Part shown: positions 26,683 to 36,261 of the stretch, piece by piece | Layout of the letters: every line of letters starts with the position of its first letter | Position numbering within the stretch: position 1 is the first letter of the stretch | NCBI RefSeq assembly: GCF_900129355.1 | Contig: NZ_FQVL01000001.1 | Location: 1 to 64,000 of the forward strand | Length of the DNA stretch: 64,000 nucleotides | Direction of reading: 5' to 3' | From: Seinonella peptonophila | GTDB taxonomy: Bacteria > Bacillota > Bacilli > Thermoactinomycetales > Thermoactinomycetaceae | The notes under the pieces: generated by a model | Told to the model about the DNA's origin: nothing | The model's database searches: none | What the model saw: the letters and a program-made list of their open reading frames with translations, nothing else | Program-made: the position numbers and the translations under genes

Positions 26683-27477
26683 TTAGTTTTTGATATAGTA
26701 ACGTTTAGCTCCTTGCCATTGATCCAAATTACTAACATCCCCCATACGAAGCATACCAGAACCCATGCTACCTTGCACATATTTTCCATGCCCCACATAG
26801 AGTGCAGCATGGGTAATATTTTTATCAATATAACATGAGCTACAGGAATAAGTGGGACCCCTAAAAAAAAGATCTCCAGGTTGTAGCTTATCTCTAGCTA
26901 CTGGCTTTGCATAGACTGAGCCTGGTTTTAACTTTTTAAATTCGCTTTCATTTAGAGCAAGCTTCTTTGCACCAGCTGGTAATTTTTTGTATTTCTCATC
27001 ACTTAGCACCAGTCGATCATAGTATTGTGTGTCTGTTATTCCTGGTAAGCTAATTCCAAGTTTTTTGTACATTTGAAGTACAAATCCAGAGCAATCCCAA
27101 CGGTTACCATCTTTAGGCACTGGCCCTACGAGCGATTTTGCTGTTTTGATCATGGATTCAATTTTTGTTTGGGAAATAGCGGAATCTTTACCATTGTTAT
27201 TTTTTTCTTCGTCCTTTTTCGGTTGTTGGTCATCTTTTTTGGGCTTATCTTTTACTTTATCTGTTGGTTTATCGTTGGTTGCTTCTGGCTCAATTACGGT
27301 CACAGGTGGCGTGACATCCACAATAATATATGTTCCGGCATCTGAAGAATGAATTGTTTGGGAGTCGGGTGATGGATCAACTGGATTGATTTCTATTGGG
27401 TCAGCAAATACAGAAATAGGTGATACGAGTGTCAAAGTAAGCAACAGGGTTAGTATAAAGAATGAGGAGCGTCGCAT
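26683..27477 (-). CDS. Secreted NlpC/P60 peptidoglycan endopeptidase
   Basis: 264 aa. Signal peptide at residues 1-25 (MRRSSFFILTLLLTLTL, cleavage after VFA), then a Pro/Glu/Lys-rich linker to about residue 115, then an NlpC/P60 domain with catalytic Cys in NRWDCSGFVLQMYKKLG and His in ITHAALYVGHGKYVQG. Probably cleaves peptide stems in the cell wall. ATG 27477 chosen with GAAAGGGG upstream; the longer frame would add a non-signal N-terminus. Single gene with its own terminator. Confidence 0.9.
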   Translation of the reverse strand: MRRSSFFILTLLLTLTLVSPISVFADPIEINPVDPSPDSQTIHSSDAGTYIIVDVTPPVTVIEPEATNDKPTDKVKDKPKKDDQQPKKDEEKNNNGKDSAISQTKIESMIKTAKSLVGPVPKDGNRWDCSGFVLQMYKKLGISLPGITDTQYYDRLVLSDEKYKKLPAGAKKLALNESEFKKLKPGSVYAKPVARDKLQPGDLFFRGPTYSCSSCYIDKNITHAALYVGHGKYVQGSMGSGMLRMGDVSNLDQWQGAKRYYIKN

Positions 27478-27786
27478 GTTGTAACCCCTTTCAAAAGTGT
27501 GTATGTAAAGTATAAATAATAAAATAAATAAAATCAATTCAAGAATGTTGATTAGGCATAATTAGAGGAAATATAAATATTAAACCTCTATTCAAAAATG
27601 AATGAATAGGAGAATGAAATTGAAACATGAAAATAAAAAGCCGAATTGACTGGTCAAGTTGTCAATGGGGAATTATTCGACATGTTAATAATGTATTTTT
27701 ATGTTATTCAATTCGGAAAATAAATCTCCGGCGCAGCCCTCGTCCCTAGTGGGTACGAAGAGCGCGCACAGAGGTTCCTCCGTTGA
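27478..27786. other. Intergenic stretch with inverted repeat
   Basis: Promoter side of the NlpC/P60 gene, then an imperfect inverted repeat GCCGAATTGA / TCAATTCGG (27641-27717) that marks the change from AT-rich to the G+C-richer block of the next gene. No coding frame. Confidence 0.45.
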
Positions 27787-28218
27787 TTAGGCAGCAAATA
27801 TGGATTTATCCATATAGGTCAGTGGGAACTCACCTCGCATATGGATCCAATATTGCGCTTGGATTCCGATCACCTGAATCTGTCGTCGCTTACCATCGAG
27901 CAGCAACCACTGATTTGGCTGAATCCGAACCAACTCCAGCTTCCGAGTCAGTAGAACCAAGTGGATGTCGATGATGCTGTACTTCTTTTGCGTCATATTC
28001 CGCAACTTGGCAAGAGTAAAGTCGAACTTTTCCTCCTTACCATAGATGATCCGCTCGCAAGCAAGAACCTCACTCAATCGCAGAAATCGACCTTCAGCTT
28101 GTACTACTTCAGTTGAAGTATTGCTGAAGACATGCATTCGACTTCCCATGATCCTTCCGCCGTGGTTGTCCCCTTCGAAAGAGCCAACACGAGTAAAACT
28201 GTCGAAACTAATAGACAT
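27787..28218 (-). CDS. Hypothetical protein, G+C-richer block
   Basis: 143 aa, no signal or membrane segment, mixed alpha/beta composition (MSISFDSFTRVGSF at the start, WLLLDGKRRQIQVIGIQAQYW near the end). ATG 28218 with AAAGGGA 5 nt upstream. Base composition is clearly higher in G+C than its neighbours, like four other blocks in this window. I do not recognise the family. Confidence 0.65.
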   Translation of the reverse strand: MSISFDSFTRVGSFEGDNHGGRIMGSRMHVFSNTSTEVVQAEGRFLRLSEVLACERIIYGKEEKFDFTLAKLRNMTQKKYSIIDIHLVLLTRKLELVRIQPNQWLLLDGKRRQIQVIGIQAQYWIHMRGEFPLTYMDKSIFAA

Positions 28219-28626
28219 TAGGTCCCTTTAGAAGAACATCTGTTTAGCTCCAGGAAACCTGGCATGCCCAGACTTTGGGTATTTAGGGCTATTTTCATGT
28301 TTGATTGTATAAAAACATATTTTGTAAATAAAATCAAATGATAAAATAGTTCAGGTATCATTTCGGGATTTTTTAGTTATGGATGAGATCATGTGTTGAT
28401 GTAGTAGAAAAAATCGGAAAACAAGAGTCATGCTGCATGCGAGAATAAAACAACCGATCAGGTGAAAACACTAGTAGGGAAATATTAAAGATGATATTAT
28501 AAAAAATATAATGTTTTGACATAGTTTCTGTTGTGGGAAAGAAGAATTATCAAGATCAAACTATCAACCTTTATAAGATGTGGTTTTTATATTATACGGA
28601 ATATTTAAATTCAATGGGGAGCATCA
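28219..28626. other. Intergenic, no gene seen
   Basis: AT-rich spacer between divergent genes; must contain both promoters. No confident boxes or repeats. Confidence 0.5.
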
Positions 28627-29409
28627 ATGATGAATGATTATAAAATCCCATTTCGCAACCGAATTGTTAATATTGCAGCAAATGTTCGCACCCATTCAGA
28701 TCAGTGGTTGGTCTTTTTGCATGGGCTCGGCTGTACCAAAGCAGCATTTGATACCGCTTTTGCTGCAAAGGAATTAGAGGATTTTTCACTTTGTGCTTTT
28801 GATTTTTTAGGCTTTGGTGATTCCGATGCACCTAATGATTTATCTTACGAACTAAATGATCAGGCGGAAATATTGATTGCCCTGATAAATCAGCTCTCGA
28901 TAAAAAAAGTGCATCTGGTGGCACATAGTATGGGTGGGGCGATCGGCTTATTGGCGACCGAGAAACTGCCTGAGCTCGTATCGTTTATTAATGTGGAAGG
29001 GAATTTACTTAATGAAGATTGCGGGATTGTTAGTCGAAAAATAGCGACTCAAAAAGAAGAAGATTTTATCCGAACCGGTTTTCATGAGTTTGTTCAATCA
29101 TTGGAAGCAACAAAGCAAGATGATCTATTGCACTGGGCAAAGTGGTGCAGAGAAGGAAGCCCTATCGCTTTCCATCGCAGTGCCTGTTCTCTCGTTACAT
29201 GGTCAGATAGCGGAAACTTGTTCTCGATTTTCCAGGCTATACAGAATAAAGCCTACATTCGTGGAGAAGAAAATTTACAGCTTTATCTGCAGCCACATCT
29301 TGATGGGTGGCATTCATATGTGATTCCTGCAAGTGGTCATTTTATGATGTTAGAAAATGCGCGTTCATTCTATACCAGTATAGCTCATTGGCTAAAACAG
29401 TCGAAGTAG
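28627..29409 (+). CDS. Alpha/beta hydrolase
   Basis: 260 aa. Oxyanion region FLHGLGCTKAAFD, nucleophile elbow AHSMGGAIGL with Ser, catalytic Asp region before LDGWHSY and His in PASGHFMMLEN. Could be an esterase or C-C bond hydrolase. GGGGAG lies before the ATG pair at 28627/28630. Single gene. Confidence 0.85.
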   Translation: MMNDYKIPFRNRIVNIAANVRTHSDQWLVFLHGLGCTKAAFDTAFAAKELEDFSLCAFDFLGFGDSDAPNDLSYELNDQAEILIALINQLSIKKVHLVAHSMGGAIGLLATEKLPELVSFINVEGNLLNEDCGIVSRKIATQKEEDFIRTGFHEFVQSLEATKQDDLLHWAKWCREGSPIAFHRSACSLVTWSDSGNLFSIFQAIQNKAYIRGEENLQLYLQPHLDGWHSYVIPASGHFMMLENARSFYTSIAHWLKQSK

Positions 29410-29444
29410 ATTTGAGACTTATTATCCGGATATAAATTTTGTGT

Positions 29445-29714
29445 TTACTGAATATAAGTACCTTCATGGTAAATCGTTGCTAGAAGTTTTTTAAACAGCC
29501 GATAGAATTTTCTTGCATCAACAAAGGGTAAAAACAAGAGCGTTGAACTCGATGTGTGGATTAAAAGCCAAATAAGTTTAGCGGCGACAAACATCCATCT
29601 AAATATACTTGATCCGAATTTACTTTTTTCTTCTCTTTCATTATTTCTAGCAGCTTTCTCCAAACGTTCTCTCATATTCCGACCTTTTGCCACGCTTTCA
29701 ATCTTCTTCAACAA
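29445..29714 (-). CDS. Possible small membrane protein (doubtful)
   Basis: 89 codons from a TTG without a clear ribosome binding site. Basic N-terminus (ERLEKAARNNEREEKSK), one or two hydrophobic helices (WMFVAAKLIWLLIH ... LLFLPFV), basic end. Directly upstream on the same strand another frame (about 29745-29870) reads SAEWDYFYIKDKRSMDGYAG then stops, so the whole may be a frameshifted remnant. Confidence 0.3.
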   Translation of the reverse strand: MLKKIESVAKGRNMRERLEKAARNNEREEKSKFGSSIFRWMFVAAKLIWLLIHTSSSTLLFLPFVDARKFYRLFKKLLATIYHEGTYIQ

Positions 29715-29992
29715 GTAGTGTAAGAACCATATTTATCCGGCATATCCATCCATGCTACGCTTGTCTTTAATATAAAAATAATCCCATTCAGCACTTTTTG
29801 GTAATGTTGGGGATGCATATACAGGAGATGAGACAGTAGAGGGATAAGACAAAGTGCATGGTATGATTTCAAGATGTTTTATGGCTAGTTAGCTGGTAGT
29901 AATGACGCACTCGCACTCAAGGCAGATCGGAAAGAGTGGCTTTGTGTATGCTTTTAAATACGTTTATGAAGTTTGTAAGTAAAAGAACTCGT

Positions 29993-30031
29993 ATACCTAA
30001 CCAGGCGAGTACATACTCACCTGGTTGGTAT
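29993..30031 (-). terminator. Terminator of the coiled-coil protein gene
   Basis: Long stem, arms ATACCTAACCAGGCGAGT and ACTCACCTGGTTGGTAT, abutting the stop codon on the minus strand; followed on that strand by a T-rich stretch. Confidence 0.75.
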
Positions 30032-30247
30032 TTACTTCATTCGTTCCTCCAACTCGCGAAGTTTATTCTGAGACCATGTTAGTTTTTTTAGGTGATTTGC
30101 TAGTTTTCTCCGATCCGCTGGGGTTGCTTGGTTTGTATTAACACGTGCTTGGAGGGTTTCGATGTTTATTTCTAGTGTTCTGATGTCTCTTTTTAGTGTA
30201 TTGATCTGTCTTACTTCTAGCGGAAGTTCATCTTCATCGGATGACAT
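30032..30247 (-). CDS. Small coiled-coil hypothetical protein
   Basis: 71 aa, charged, predicted to be one helix-turn-helix pair of coiled coils (INTLKRDIRTLEINIETLQ then RKLANHLKKLTWSQNKL). ATG 30247 with AGGAG 5 nt upstream, and its own terminator 1 bp after the stop. No family recognised. Likely cytoplasmic. Confidence 0.65.
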   Translation of the reverse strand: MSSDEDELPLEVRQINTLKRDIRTLEINIETLQARVNTNQATPADRRKLANHLKKLTWSQNKLRELEERMK

Positions 30248-30474
30248 GGTACTCCTAACTAGTGGAAACGAACAAGGGCTCCTTTTACGAGGAGTTGATC
30301 CTTCCTCCGTTGGATCGACTATATACAGTACATTCTCATTATAAATGAGATGTGGAATATTGAAAATACAAAAAGGTGTGAATTATTAGGACTAAATTGA
30401 GAGATTGGTGAGATTATTGAAATTGGGAGTGATATTCGCTACTTCTTCATACGTTTCTAAAATCGTTCAAAGTC

Positions 30475-30523
30475 ACAACCGAACCCACTGGAGAAAAGAA
30501 TTCACTCCAGTGGGTTCGGTTGT
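30475..30523. terminator. Orphan perfect hairpin
   Basis: 19-bp perfect inverted repeat (left arm ACAACCGAACCCACTGGAG) with an 11-nt loop. No gene ends here on either strand; see findings. Confidence 0.6.
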
Positions 30524-30679
30524 TAGTTATGTTTATTTAGTATTATTCTATTATTACCTAATTCATGGCATTATTTGAATTTGGTGCATTTTAAACATGG
30601 ATGATTAGAGTGATCTTTGCAAAGAAAAACGCCTTGTGTGGCGTTAGCTGTTTGTTATACTTAACATAACAAGCAATGT

Positions 30680-30960
30680 TTGCATGCACTCTCAGTAGTG
30701 CCTGAATCTCTAGGAGACAGATGTGAGTGTCTTTATGGGAGCGATGGCTGCATATGTCTGCTCCCTGGTACTGCCATTCCCGTGGTGGTTGATCGTCGCA
30801 ACACCTATATGCATCGCTATCGGGTGGTTTACTTCGAGGTGATACACTCGCAAAAGCAGGTGGGGACGAGTCGCAGTCAAGCGATTCCCTACCTGCTTTT
30901 GTGTGAGCGTGAGTCTTTATCTTGCGTGTGGGGCTTGGGCTGTCTTTTGTTGTGAGAGGA
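30680..30960 (+). ncRNA. Candidate structured RNA or decayed G+C-rich block
   Basis: About 280 bp visibly richer in G+C than the flanks. Several stems can be drawn on the plus strand: CACT/AGTG, CTG..CTC / GAG..CAG, GGGAGC / GCTCCC (30734-30766) and a long closing stem CAAAAGCAGGTGGGGA with TCCCTACCTGCTTTTG (30850-30902). A 91-codon plus frame crosses it but has no ribosome binding site and an unlike-protein composition. It does not match the RNase P, tmRNA, SRP or 6S signatures I know. Confidence 0.3.
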
Positions 30961-31084
30961 TGTGTGTTATTGCAATGTTTGTGTGAGTCCTTAAACTGTG
31001 AAAATAATATTGTCGCTTATGAGAGCATCTTTTATATATCTTGAATCTATCAAACCATAAAAATAGGTTATTGAAATTATCAGC

Positions 31085-31501
31085 TTATTTCTGTTTGGGT
31101 AAATCATTCCGCCGAGAGCGGATCAGTGTAATCCCAGCAAGAACTATGCTGATCAGCCCCATCAAAATGGCAATGATGGCTCCTGCTTTCCCGCTACCAG
31201 TACCGAAATTACCAGTAAACATGGTTAGATGCAGACCAGCATAAGCTATGACGATAACCCCTACTATCACGGCAATAATGGCACCGTTTCGTCCACCATT
31301 GCCGATTTGACGCTTGGAGCGAACCATTGATAACCCAGCTAGTATCGCACTGAATAGTCCCACAAATGCGTCTATCGACGCCCAAAGTCGCCCGGAAGTG
31401 AAGCCATATACCACACTTTCTGTAGTCATAGCTGCGAAGGAAAAAGTTGGTACTAAAAGAAGTACACTAAGAATTGCTAATGATATTAGTTTTGCTTTCA
31501 T
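31085..31501 (-). CDS. DUF6223-family membrane protein
   Basis: 138 aa. Possible signal or first helix (KLISLAILSVLLLVPTF), then three more membrane helices with the repeated pattern seen in this family: YGFTSGRLWASIDAFVGLF, SKRQIGNGGRNGAIIAVIVG and GTGSGKAGAIIAILMGLIS. Basic cytoplasmic end. Role unknown. ATG preceded by AAGAGGAG. Single gene. Confidence 0.8.
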   Translation of the reverse strand: MKAKLISLAILSVLLLVPTFSFAAMTTESVVYGFTSGRLWASIDAFVGLFSAILAGLSMVRSKRQIGNGGRNGAIIAVIVGVIVIAYAGLHLTMFTGNFGTGSGKAGAIIAILMGLISIVLAGITLIRSRRNDLPKQK

Positions 31502-32179
31502 TTGTTAATGACTCCTCTTGGTTTGTCTTTTGTAAATAAAAGTTTATACATATGATGATCTAGCAATTTGGGATGAACCTGAGCAAAGCAATGTTCAAAT
31601 AGCTTTCATCCACAATCATTCACTTACTTTAGAGGTAATTTTTGGCTTTTAACAATCACATAAGTAAGACTTTGATTATTAAAATTGAGATTTTCTTATT
31701 TTACACAGCTTAGATTACATTACAATTGTCGAGAACTTATGCAGATCCTATCCTTTTTATGCAGATTTTTTTTTAATAATATAAAAAATATACACATAAT
31801 TCTGATTAATTTCTGATGAAACTTGATATTGGAAACAGACTAACAAGAAAGATATGATGGGATAGAGCAGTTAAAATGGGAGACAAACCAGGAATATTAA
31901 AAGAGGTGTAGACCTATTTGCGTGAGTTGCAAGTATTGACTGTTTGTATTAGTTAAGAATGTTTTATGATTGCCTATTCAGAACGAAAAGATAACATCTT
32001 GATTGAATGCTTCCTAAAAAAGTGAAATAGATGAATGTCACGAAATGAGGATATCTCACAATATAGCATGGTTATTGTAATAAGACGATCGAATGAGTCA
32101 AAAAAATAATTGATTTTGGGATGAATCATTGAATTCGAAATTCTTTATCCATTGCCGGGTAACTCTGGCATTGTATTAG
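31502..32179. other. Long intergenic stretch
   Basis: AT-rich; no gene, RNA or repeat that I can support. The missing N-terminal part of the response-regulator gene that should precede the kinase is not here, so a deletion is likely. Confidence 0.5.
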
Positions 32180-32338
32180 CCGTTTACAATAGTAAAAGCT
32201 GCTTTGGAGGGAGAGTATATGGGTTACGAGAATTCGCATATCCGGAAACTTTATCACCAACTGGGGGATGGTCTTAGTAATCTGCGATATATTAAAACAA
32301 TAAATGGTTTTAGCTACCAATTCGGTGATAATATATGA
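32180..32338 (+). pseudogene. OmpR-type response regulator, C-terminal remnant
   Basis: The frame ending at TGA 32336-32338 encodes only the end of a winged-helix output domain (ALEGEYMGYENSHIRKL ... NLRYIKTINGFSYQF, matching the recognition helix and RGFGY-like wing). Receiver domain and first half of the output domain are missing. The stop overlaps the kinase ATG (ATGA), the normal RR-HK coupling. An ATG at 32219 with GGAGGGAG upstream could still yield a 39-residue peptide and keep kinase translation coupled. Confidence 0.7.
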
Positions 32339-33489
32339 GAATAACAGTTCGAATGAAAATATTTGTCTGTATGGGACTGCTTTTACTGATTGGAAGCATT
32401 GCCTCTATTCTATTTACATTATCTTACACCAATATTTTGTTTGATAAATTTGAAAGAGAGCAAATTGACCCACATTATTTGAGCGCCTCACCAATAGAGC
32501 AAATCGAAATTATTAAATCTTATTCTTTTGACGAAATAAAGAAAAATGTGCTGTTTAGATTGTCCTTCTTTGTATTAATCGGTATTTTCTTTAGTTATTG
32601 GGTATCAGGACTGCTAACCCTTCCACTTAAAAAGTTGATGGTTGCTATAGAACGTGTGACACAAGGAGATCTAAATGTCGAAGTACCAGTAGGGACGAAA
32701 GATGAGTATGGGAAAGTGACTCAAGCGTTCAATGATATGATGTTGCGACTTCGTGAAGCGGAAAAAATTCGAAGGAAATTGGTGGCTGATGTTGCTCACG
32801 AGCTTCGAACCCCATTGTCCATTATGCAACTGAAACTGGAAAATTATCAACAAGCTGGACAGCATATTCCACCAGAAATGCTGCTTCGAATTCATGATGA
32901 AGTGATCCGAATCAGTTTGTTGGTCGATGATCTTCATGTCTTGTCATTGGCTGAAGCGGGGCAATTGTCACTTTATCGCAAACCAATTGACATGACTGTT
33001 CATTTAGAACGAATTGTAGATGACATAAAATACGAAGCGGAAGAAAATGGATTGAAAGTTCACCTTTCTGTATGTGCTAAACCAGTTATCGTGTTAGCAG
33101 ATGCCCGACGAACCACTCAAGTTTTTATAAATTTGCTGACCAATGCGATACGTTACACACCTCGTGGCGGGGAGATTACGGTGAAAGTCGAAGATCAGGT
33201 TATTGATCAGAATAAGTTTTATGTACGAGTCTCAGTGGTTGACACTGGCATTGGGATACCTGAAGAGCATCTACCTTACCTATTCGATCGATTTTACCGC
33301 GTAGACAAAGCACGCTCTCGACATACAGGTGGAACAGGACTTGGTTTATCCATCGTACATCAACTTGTAAAAGCCCACGGTGGTTTCATCCGTGTTGAAA
33401 GTTGTATTAATAAAGGAACTAAATTTAGCGTCTATTTGCCTTCAGGAAATGAACGAGGTGAAGATAGAGAGGATAGGGAAGGGAACTGA
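32335..33489 (+). CDS. Sensor histidine kinase (HAMP-HisKA-HATPase)
   Basis: 384 aa. TM1 residues 7-30, short extracytoplasmic loop of about 45 residues, TM2 around 75-95, HAMP to about 145, HisKA with phospho-acceptor in VAHELRTPLS, then HATPase_c boxes: N (NLLTNAIRYTP), G1 (DTGIGIPEEHL), F (LFDRFYRVD) and G2 (GGTGLGLSIV). Acidic-basic tail after the domain. ATG overlaps the response-regulator remnant stop. With its partner destroyed it is an orphan or signals to another regulator. Confidence 0.92.
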   Translation: MRITVRMKIFVCMGLLLLIGSIASILFTLSYTNILFDKFEREQIDPHYLSASPIEQIEIIKSYSFDEIKKNVLFRLSFFVLIGIFFSYWVSGLLTLPLKKLMVAIERVTQGDLNVEVPVGTKDEYGKVTQAFNDMMLRLREAEKIRRKLVADVAHELRTPLSIMQLKLENYQQAGQHIPPEMLLRIHDEVIRISLLVDDLHVLSLAEAGQLSLYRKPIDMTVHLERIVDDIKYEAEENGLKVHLSVCAKPVIVLADARRTTQVFINLLTNAIRYTPRGGEITVKVEDQVIDQNKFYVRVSVVDTGIGIPEEHLPYLFDRFYRVDKARSRHTGGTGLGLSIVHQLVKAHGGFIRVESCINKGTKFSVYLPSGNERGEDREDREGN

Positions 33490-33572
33490 CGGTTCGTTCT
33501 TTTGTGACAAATGAGTAATCGTGCATTATTAAATACATATTCACATTCAACGTGGAGAATTGACTGTAAAAA

Positions 33573-33594
33573 GGAAGCCGAATGATCGACTTCC
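33573..33594 (-). terminator. Terminator of the zinc-finger protein gene
   Basis: GGAAG / CTTCC with extra pairs, followed on the minus strand by TTTTTAC; lies between convergent genes. Confidence 0.65.
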
Positions 33595-33606
33595 ATTTGC
33601 AGAATG

Positions 33607-33783
33607 CTATTCCAAAGTTCGATTGTTATCATCAATGGCGAATGGCTTTGCTGGTTCAGGGGATTCTCCTAGTGTGAGATGACCATCGCCACCGCAAACA
33701 GTACAGCTATATTGCCAATTTTCATCATCAGCTAATAAACCAGTTCCTTCACAAGCTTTACATATAGAGTTTCGATCTACCAT
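33607..33783 (-). CDS. Small DnaJ-type zinc-finger protein
   Basis: 58 aa with two CxxCxGxG knuckles, CKACEGTG and CTVCGGDGH, spaced as in the central zinc domain of DnaJ but alone. Pro-rich acidic end. ATG 33783 with AAAGG upstream; the TTG 9 nt earlier is less likely. It begins 24 bp after the aconitase gene ends on the same strand and may be cotranscribed. Function unknown; a metal-binding or chaperone accessory role is guesswork. Confidence 0.7.
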   Translation of the reverse strand: MVDRNSICKACEGTGLLADDENWQYSCTVCGGDGHLTLGESPEPAKPFAIDDNNRTLE

Positions 33784-33807
33784 TTTACACAACCTTTCGT
33801 AGTGAAA

Positions 33808-35745
33808 CTATTGCTTATTTTTTACCCAATTAATCAATCCTCCAGCTAACATGATTTCAACTTGCCTTGGGGAGAGGAGATGTTGAAGTTGAATTGCCTT
33901 TCCTGCAATAATTGCTTCAATTTGGTTGCCCTTGCGTAATTGTTCACGAATGTGATCAATCTGGATTAAGTCACCTGGCATAAGTTGTTCATAGTCCTCT
34001 GGTTGTCTAAATGTTAAAGGAAGTACACCAAAGTTAACGAGATTTTGCCAATGGATTCGAGCGAAATCTTTTACAATTGCTACTCTTAATCCAAGATATC
34101 GAGGAGCTAACGCTGCGTGTTCTCGGCTAGAACCTTGTCCATAGTTATACCCAGCAATAATCCCATGACCCCCTTGATCACGAATCTTGATCGCTTGTTC
34201 ATAATAGGAGTCATCAATAATTTCAAATGTAAATTTACTGATTTCGGGTAGATTACTACGATAGGGAAGGACTCGTGATCCACCAGCAAGTATTTCATCT
34301 GTGGAAATATTATCCCCCATTTTAAGCAGGATGGGGACGTGTATGGAGTCAGCTAGTTCATCCATTGTTGGAATGGATGCTATATTGGGCCCTTTGACTA
34401 GTTGGACGGTTTTTGCTTCTTCAGCAGATAAAGGTGTATCAAGCAAGTCTACATCAATGGAGGGGTATTCGGGTTCATATGCTTGTGGGTAAGTAATGTT
34501 CAGTGTTCTTGGATCTGTAATTTTTCCTGTTATTGCAGAGGCGGCAGCCGTTTCAGGGCTGCATAAATAAACGCTATCCTCACGCGTTCCTGAACGACCT
34601 GGGAAGTTGCGTGGAGTGGTACGTAAGCTATTTCTTCCAGTTGCGGGTGCTTGCCCCATGCCAATACAGCCATTACATCCAGCTTGGTGGAGACGGGCAC
34701 CTACAGAGATCAAGTTCGTGATGTGTCCATGTTTAACCAGATCAGTAAGAATTTGTCTTGAAGAAGGATTGATATCAAAAGAAACACCATCCGCAATTTG
34801 CTTCCCTTTTACAATTTCAGCGACGATTGCATAGTCACGATAACCAGGATTTGCGGAAGAACCAATGTATGACTGATAAATCGGACGACCCACTACTTCC
34901 CTTACTGGCACAACGTTTCCTGGGCTAGAAGGCTTAGCGATTAAAGGCTCCAATTCAGAAAGATTGATTTCATCATATAAATCATAATCTGCATCAGGAT
35001 CAGCGATAAGCTCAACCCAATCATTTTCCCGTTGTTGACGAATTAGGAAGTCTTGAATCACTTCATCTGATGGAAATACAGTCCCTGTTGCTCCTAACTC
35101 GGCTCCCATATTGGCAATCACATGACGATCCATTGCGCTTAAATGCTGAAGACCTGGACCATAATACTCAATTACTTTCCCAACACCGCCTTTTACATCA
35201 TAGCGACGAAGTAGTTCTAAGATCACATCCTTAGCACTCACCCACTCAGGTAATTCTCCAGTAAGTTTGATCCCCCAAATACGCGGCATCTTGACATAGA
35301 ATGGAAGACCAGCGATTGCCATTGCTACATCAATCCCCCCTGCACCCATCGCCAGCATACCCATACATCCATTTGCACAAGTGTGACTGTCAGAGCCCAG
35401 CAAGGTTTTTCCAGGCTTCGCTAATCTCTGCATATGTACAGGATGGCTTACTCCGTTGCCTGGACGACTAAAATACAGGCCAAACTTCCTTGTAGCACTT
35501 TGTAAAAAAAGATGGTCATCTGGATTTTTACTATCGCTTTGAATGATGTTATGATCCACATATTGTGCTGAGGCTTCAGTTTTTGCACGTTCTACGCCCA
35601 TTGCTTCCAGTTCTAACATCACCATTGTTCCAGTCGCATCTTGCGTTAATGTTTGGTCAATCCTTAATCCAATCTCTTCACTAGGTATCATCTCACCTGA
35701 TACTAAATGATCACGAATTAGCTTTTGTGTAACATTAGACCCCAT
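33808..35745 (-). CDS. Aconitate hydratase (short, 3-isopropylmalate-dehydratase-like type)
   Basis: 645 aa, the shorter aconitase class found in Firmicutes and anaerobes rather than the 900-aa AcnA. Fe-S cysteines are in SDSHTCANGC and GCNGCIGMG; substrate-binding GQGSSREHAA lies in the swivel domain. Order: domains 1-3 to about residue 400, linker, domain 4 at the end. Converts citrate to isocitrate, or a homologous tricarboxylate. ATG 35745 after GAGGGGGG; the ATG 15 nt upstream overlaps that site. Confidence 0.88.
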   Translation of the reverse strand: MGSNVTQKLIRDHLVSGEMIPSEEIGLRIDQTLTQDATGTMVMLELEAMGVERAKTEASAQYVDHNIIQSDSKNPDDHLFLQSATRKFGLYFSRPGNGVSHPVHMQRLAKPGKTLLGSDSHTCANGCMGMLAMGAGGIDVAMAIAGLPFYVKMPRIWGIKLTGELPEWVSAKDVILELLRRYDVKGGVGKVIEYYGPGLQHLSAMDRHVIANMGAELGATGTVFPSDEVIQDFLIRQQRENDWVELIADPDADYDLYDEINLSELEPLIAKPSSPGNVVPVREVVGRPIYQSYIGSSANPGYRDYAIVAEIVKGKQIADGVSFDINPSSRQILTDLVKHGHITNLISVGARLHQAGCNGCIGMGQAPATGRNSLRTTPRNFPGRSGTREDSVYLCSPETAAASAITGKITDPRTLNITYPQAYEPEYPSIDVDLLDTPLSAEEAKTVQLVKGPNIASIPTMDELADSIHVPILLKMGDNISTDEILAGGSRVLPYRSNLPEISKFTFEIIDDSYYEQAIKIRDQGGHGIIAGYNYGQGSSREHAALAPRYLGLRVAIVKDFARIHWQNLVNFGVLPLTFRQPEDYEQLMPGDLIQIDHIREQLRKGNQIEAIIAGKAIQLQHLLSPRQVEIMLAGGLINWVKNKQ

Positions 35746-36261
35746 CAAATCCCCCCTCATTAATGGTAAGATGGGCTGATTTCTCTAGAATTATGTAAGA
35801 GAAGAAAACCTTAAATAATACAATCATGAAGTGATATACACAATTGTTGCTGAAATTGCTTATAGCTAGATGTACAAAGATATATCTGAGTAATCAAAAA
35901 TTTATCTAAAAACTTCGAAGAGAGTACTTATTTTCGCAATGAATCTATTTTTCATTGATGAGGTTTCGCGTACACGCCGATCAAGCTAAGCGTATTAAAA
36001 AAATATAAATGTTGATTTATTTCGAATAAATGACACAACAAACAAGCCGAAAGGCTTGCGATTTTTTTGGGAATTAAGCAACTTTCGAATGAGACATGGT
36101 ATACTCATAAGCAACGCTCAAAATATCAAAGACTGTTTTTTTTCTCATAGCGGTGAGATTTCCGCCCATTTCTGTCTAATAAGTGGAATAGGCGAAGGAG
36201 GATCTTTGTACGTTCTTGGGTGTTTTGTATATGCTGATGGAACAAAGGAAAATAACTTTGG
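35746..36261. other. Intergenic with terminator-like hairpin
   Basis: No intact gene. A short hairpin CAAGCC-gaaa-GGCTTG (36043-36058) followed by seven T looks like an intrinsic terminator for plus-strand transcripts. Downstream, unrelated to any frame I trust, the sequence joins the IS4-type remnant. Confidence 0.5.

Noticed and set aside
30680-30955. 91-codon frame as a protein gene
   Set aside because: No ribosome binding site, odd Cys-rich composition, and the region is better explained by its strong stems.
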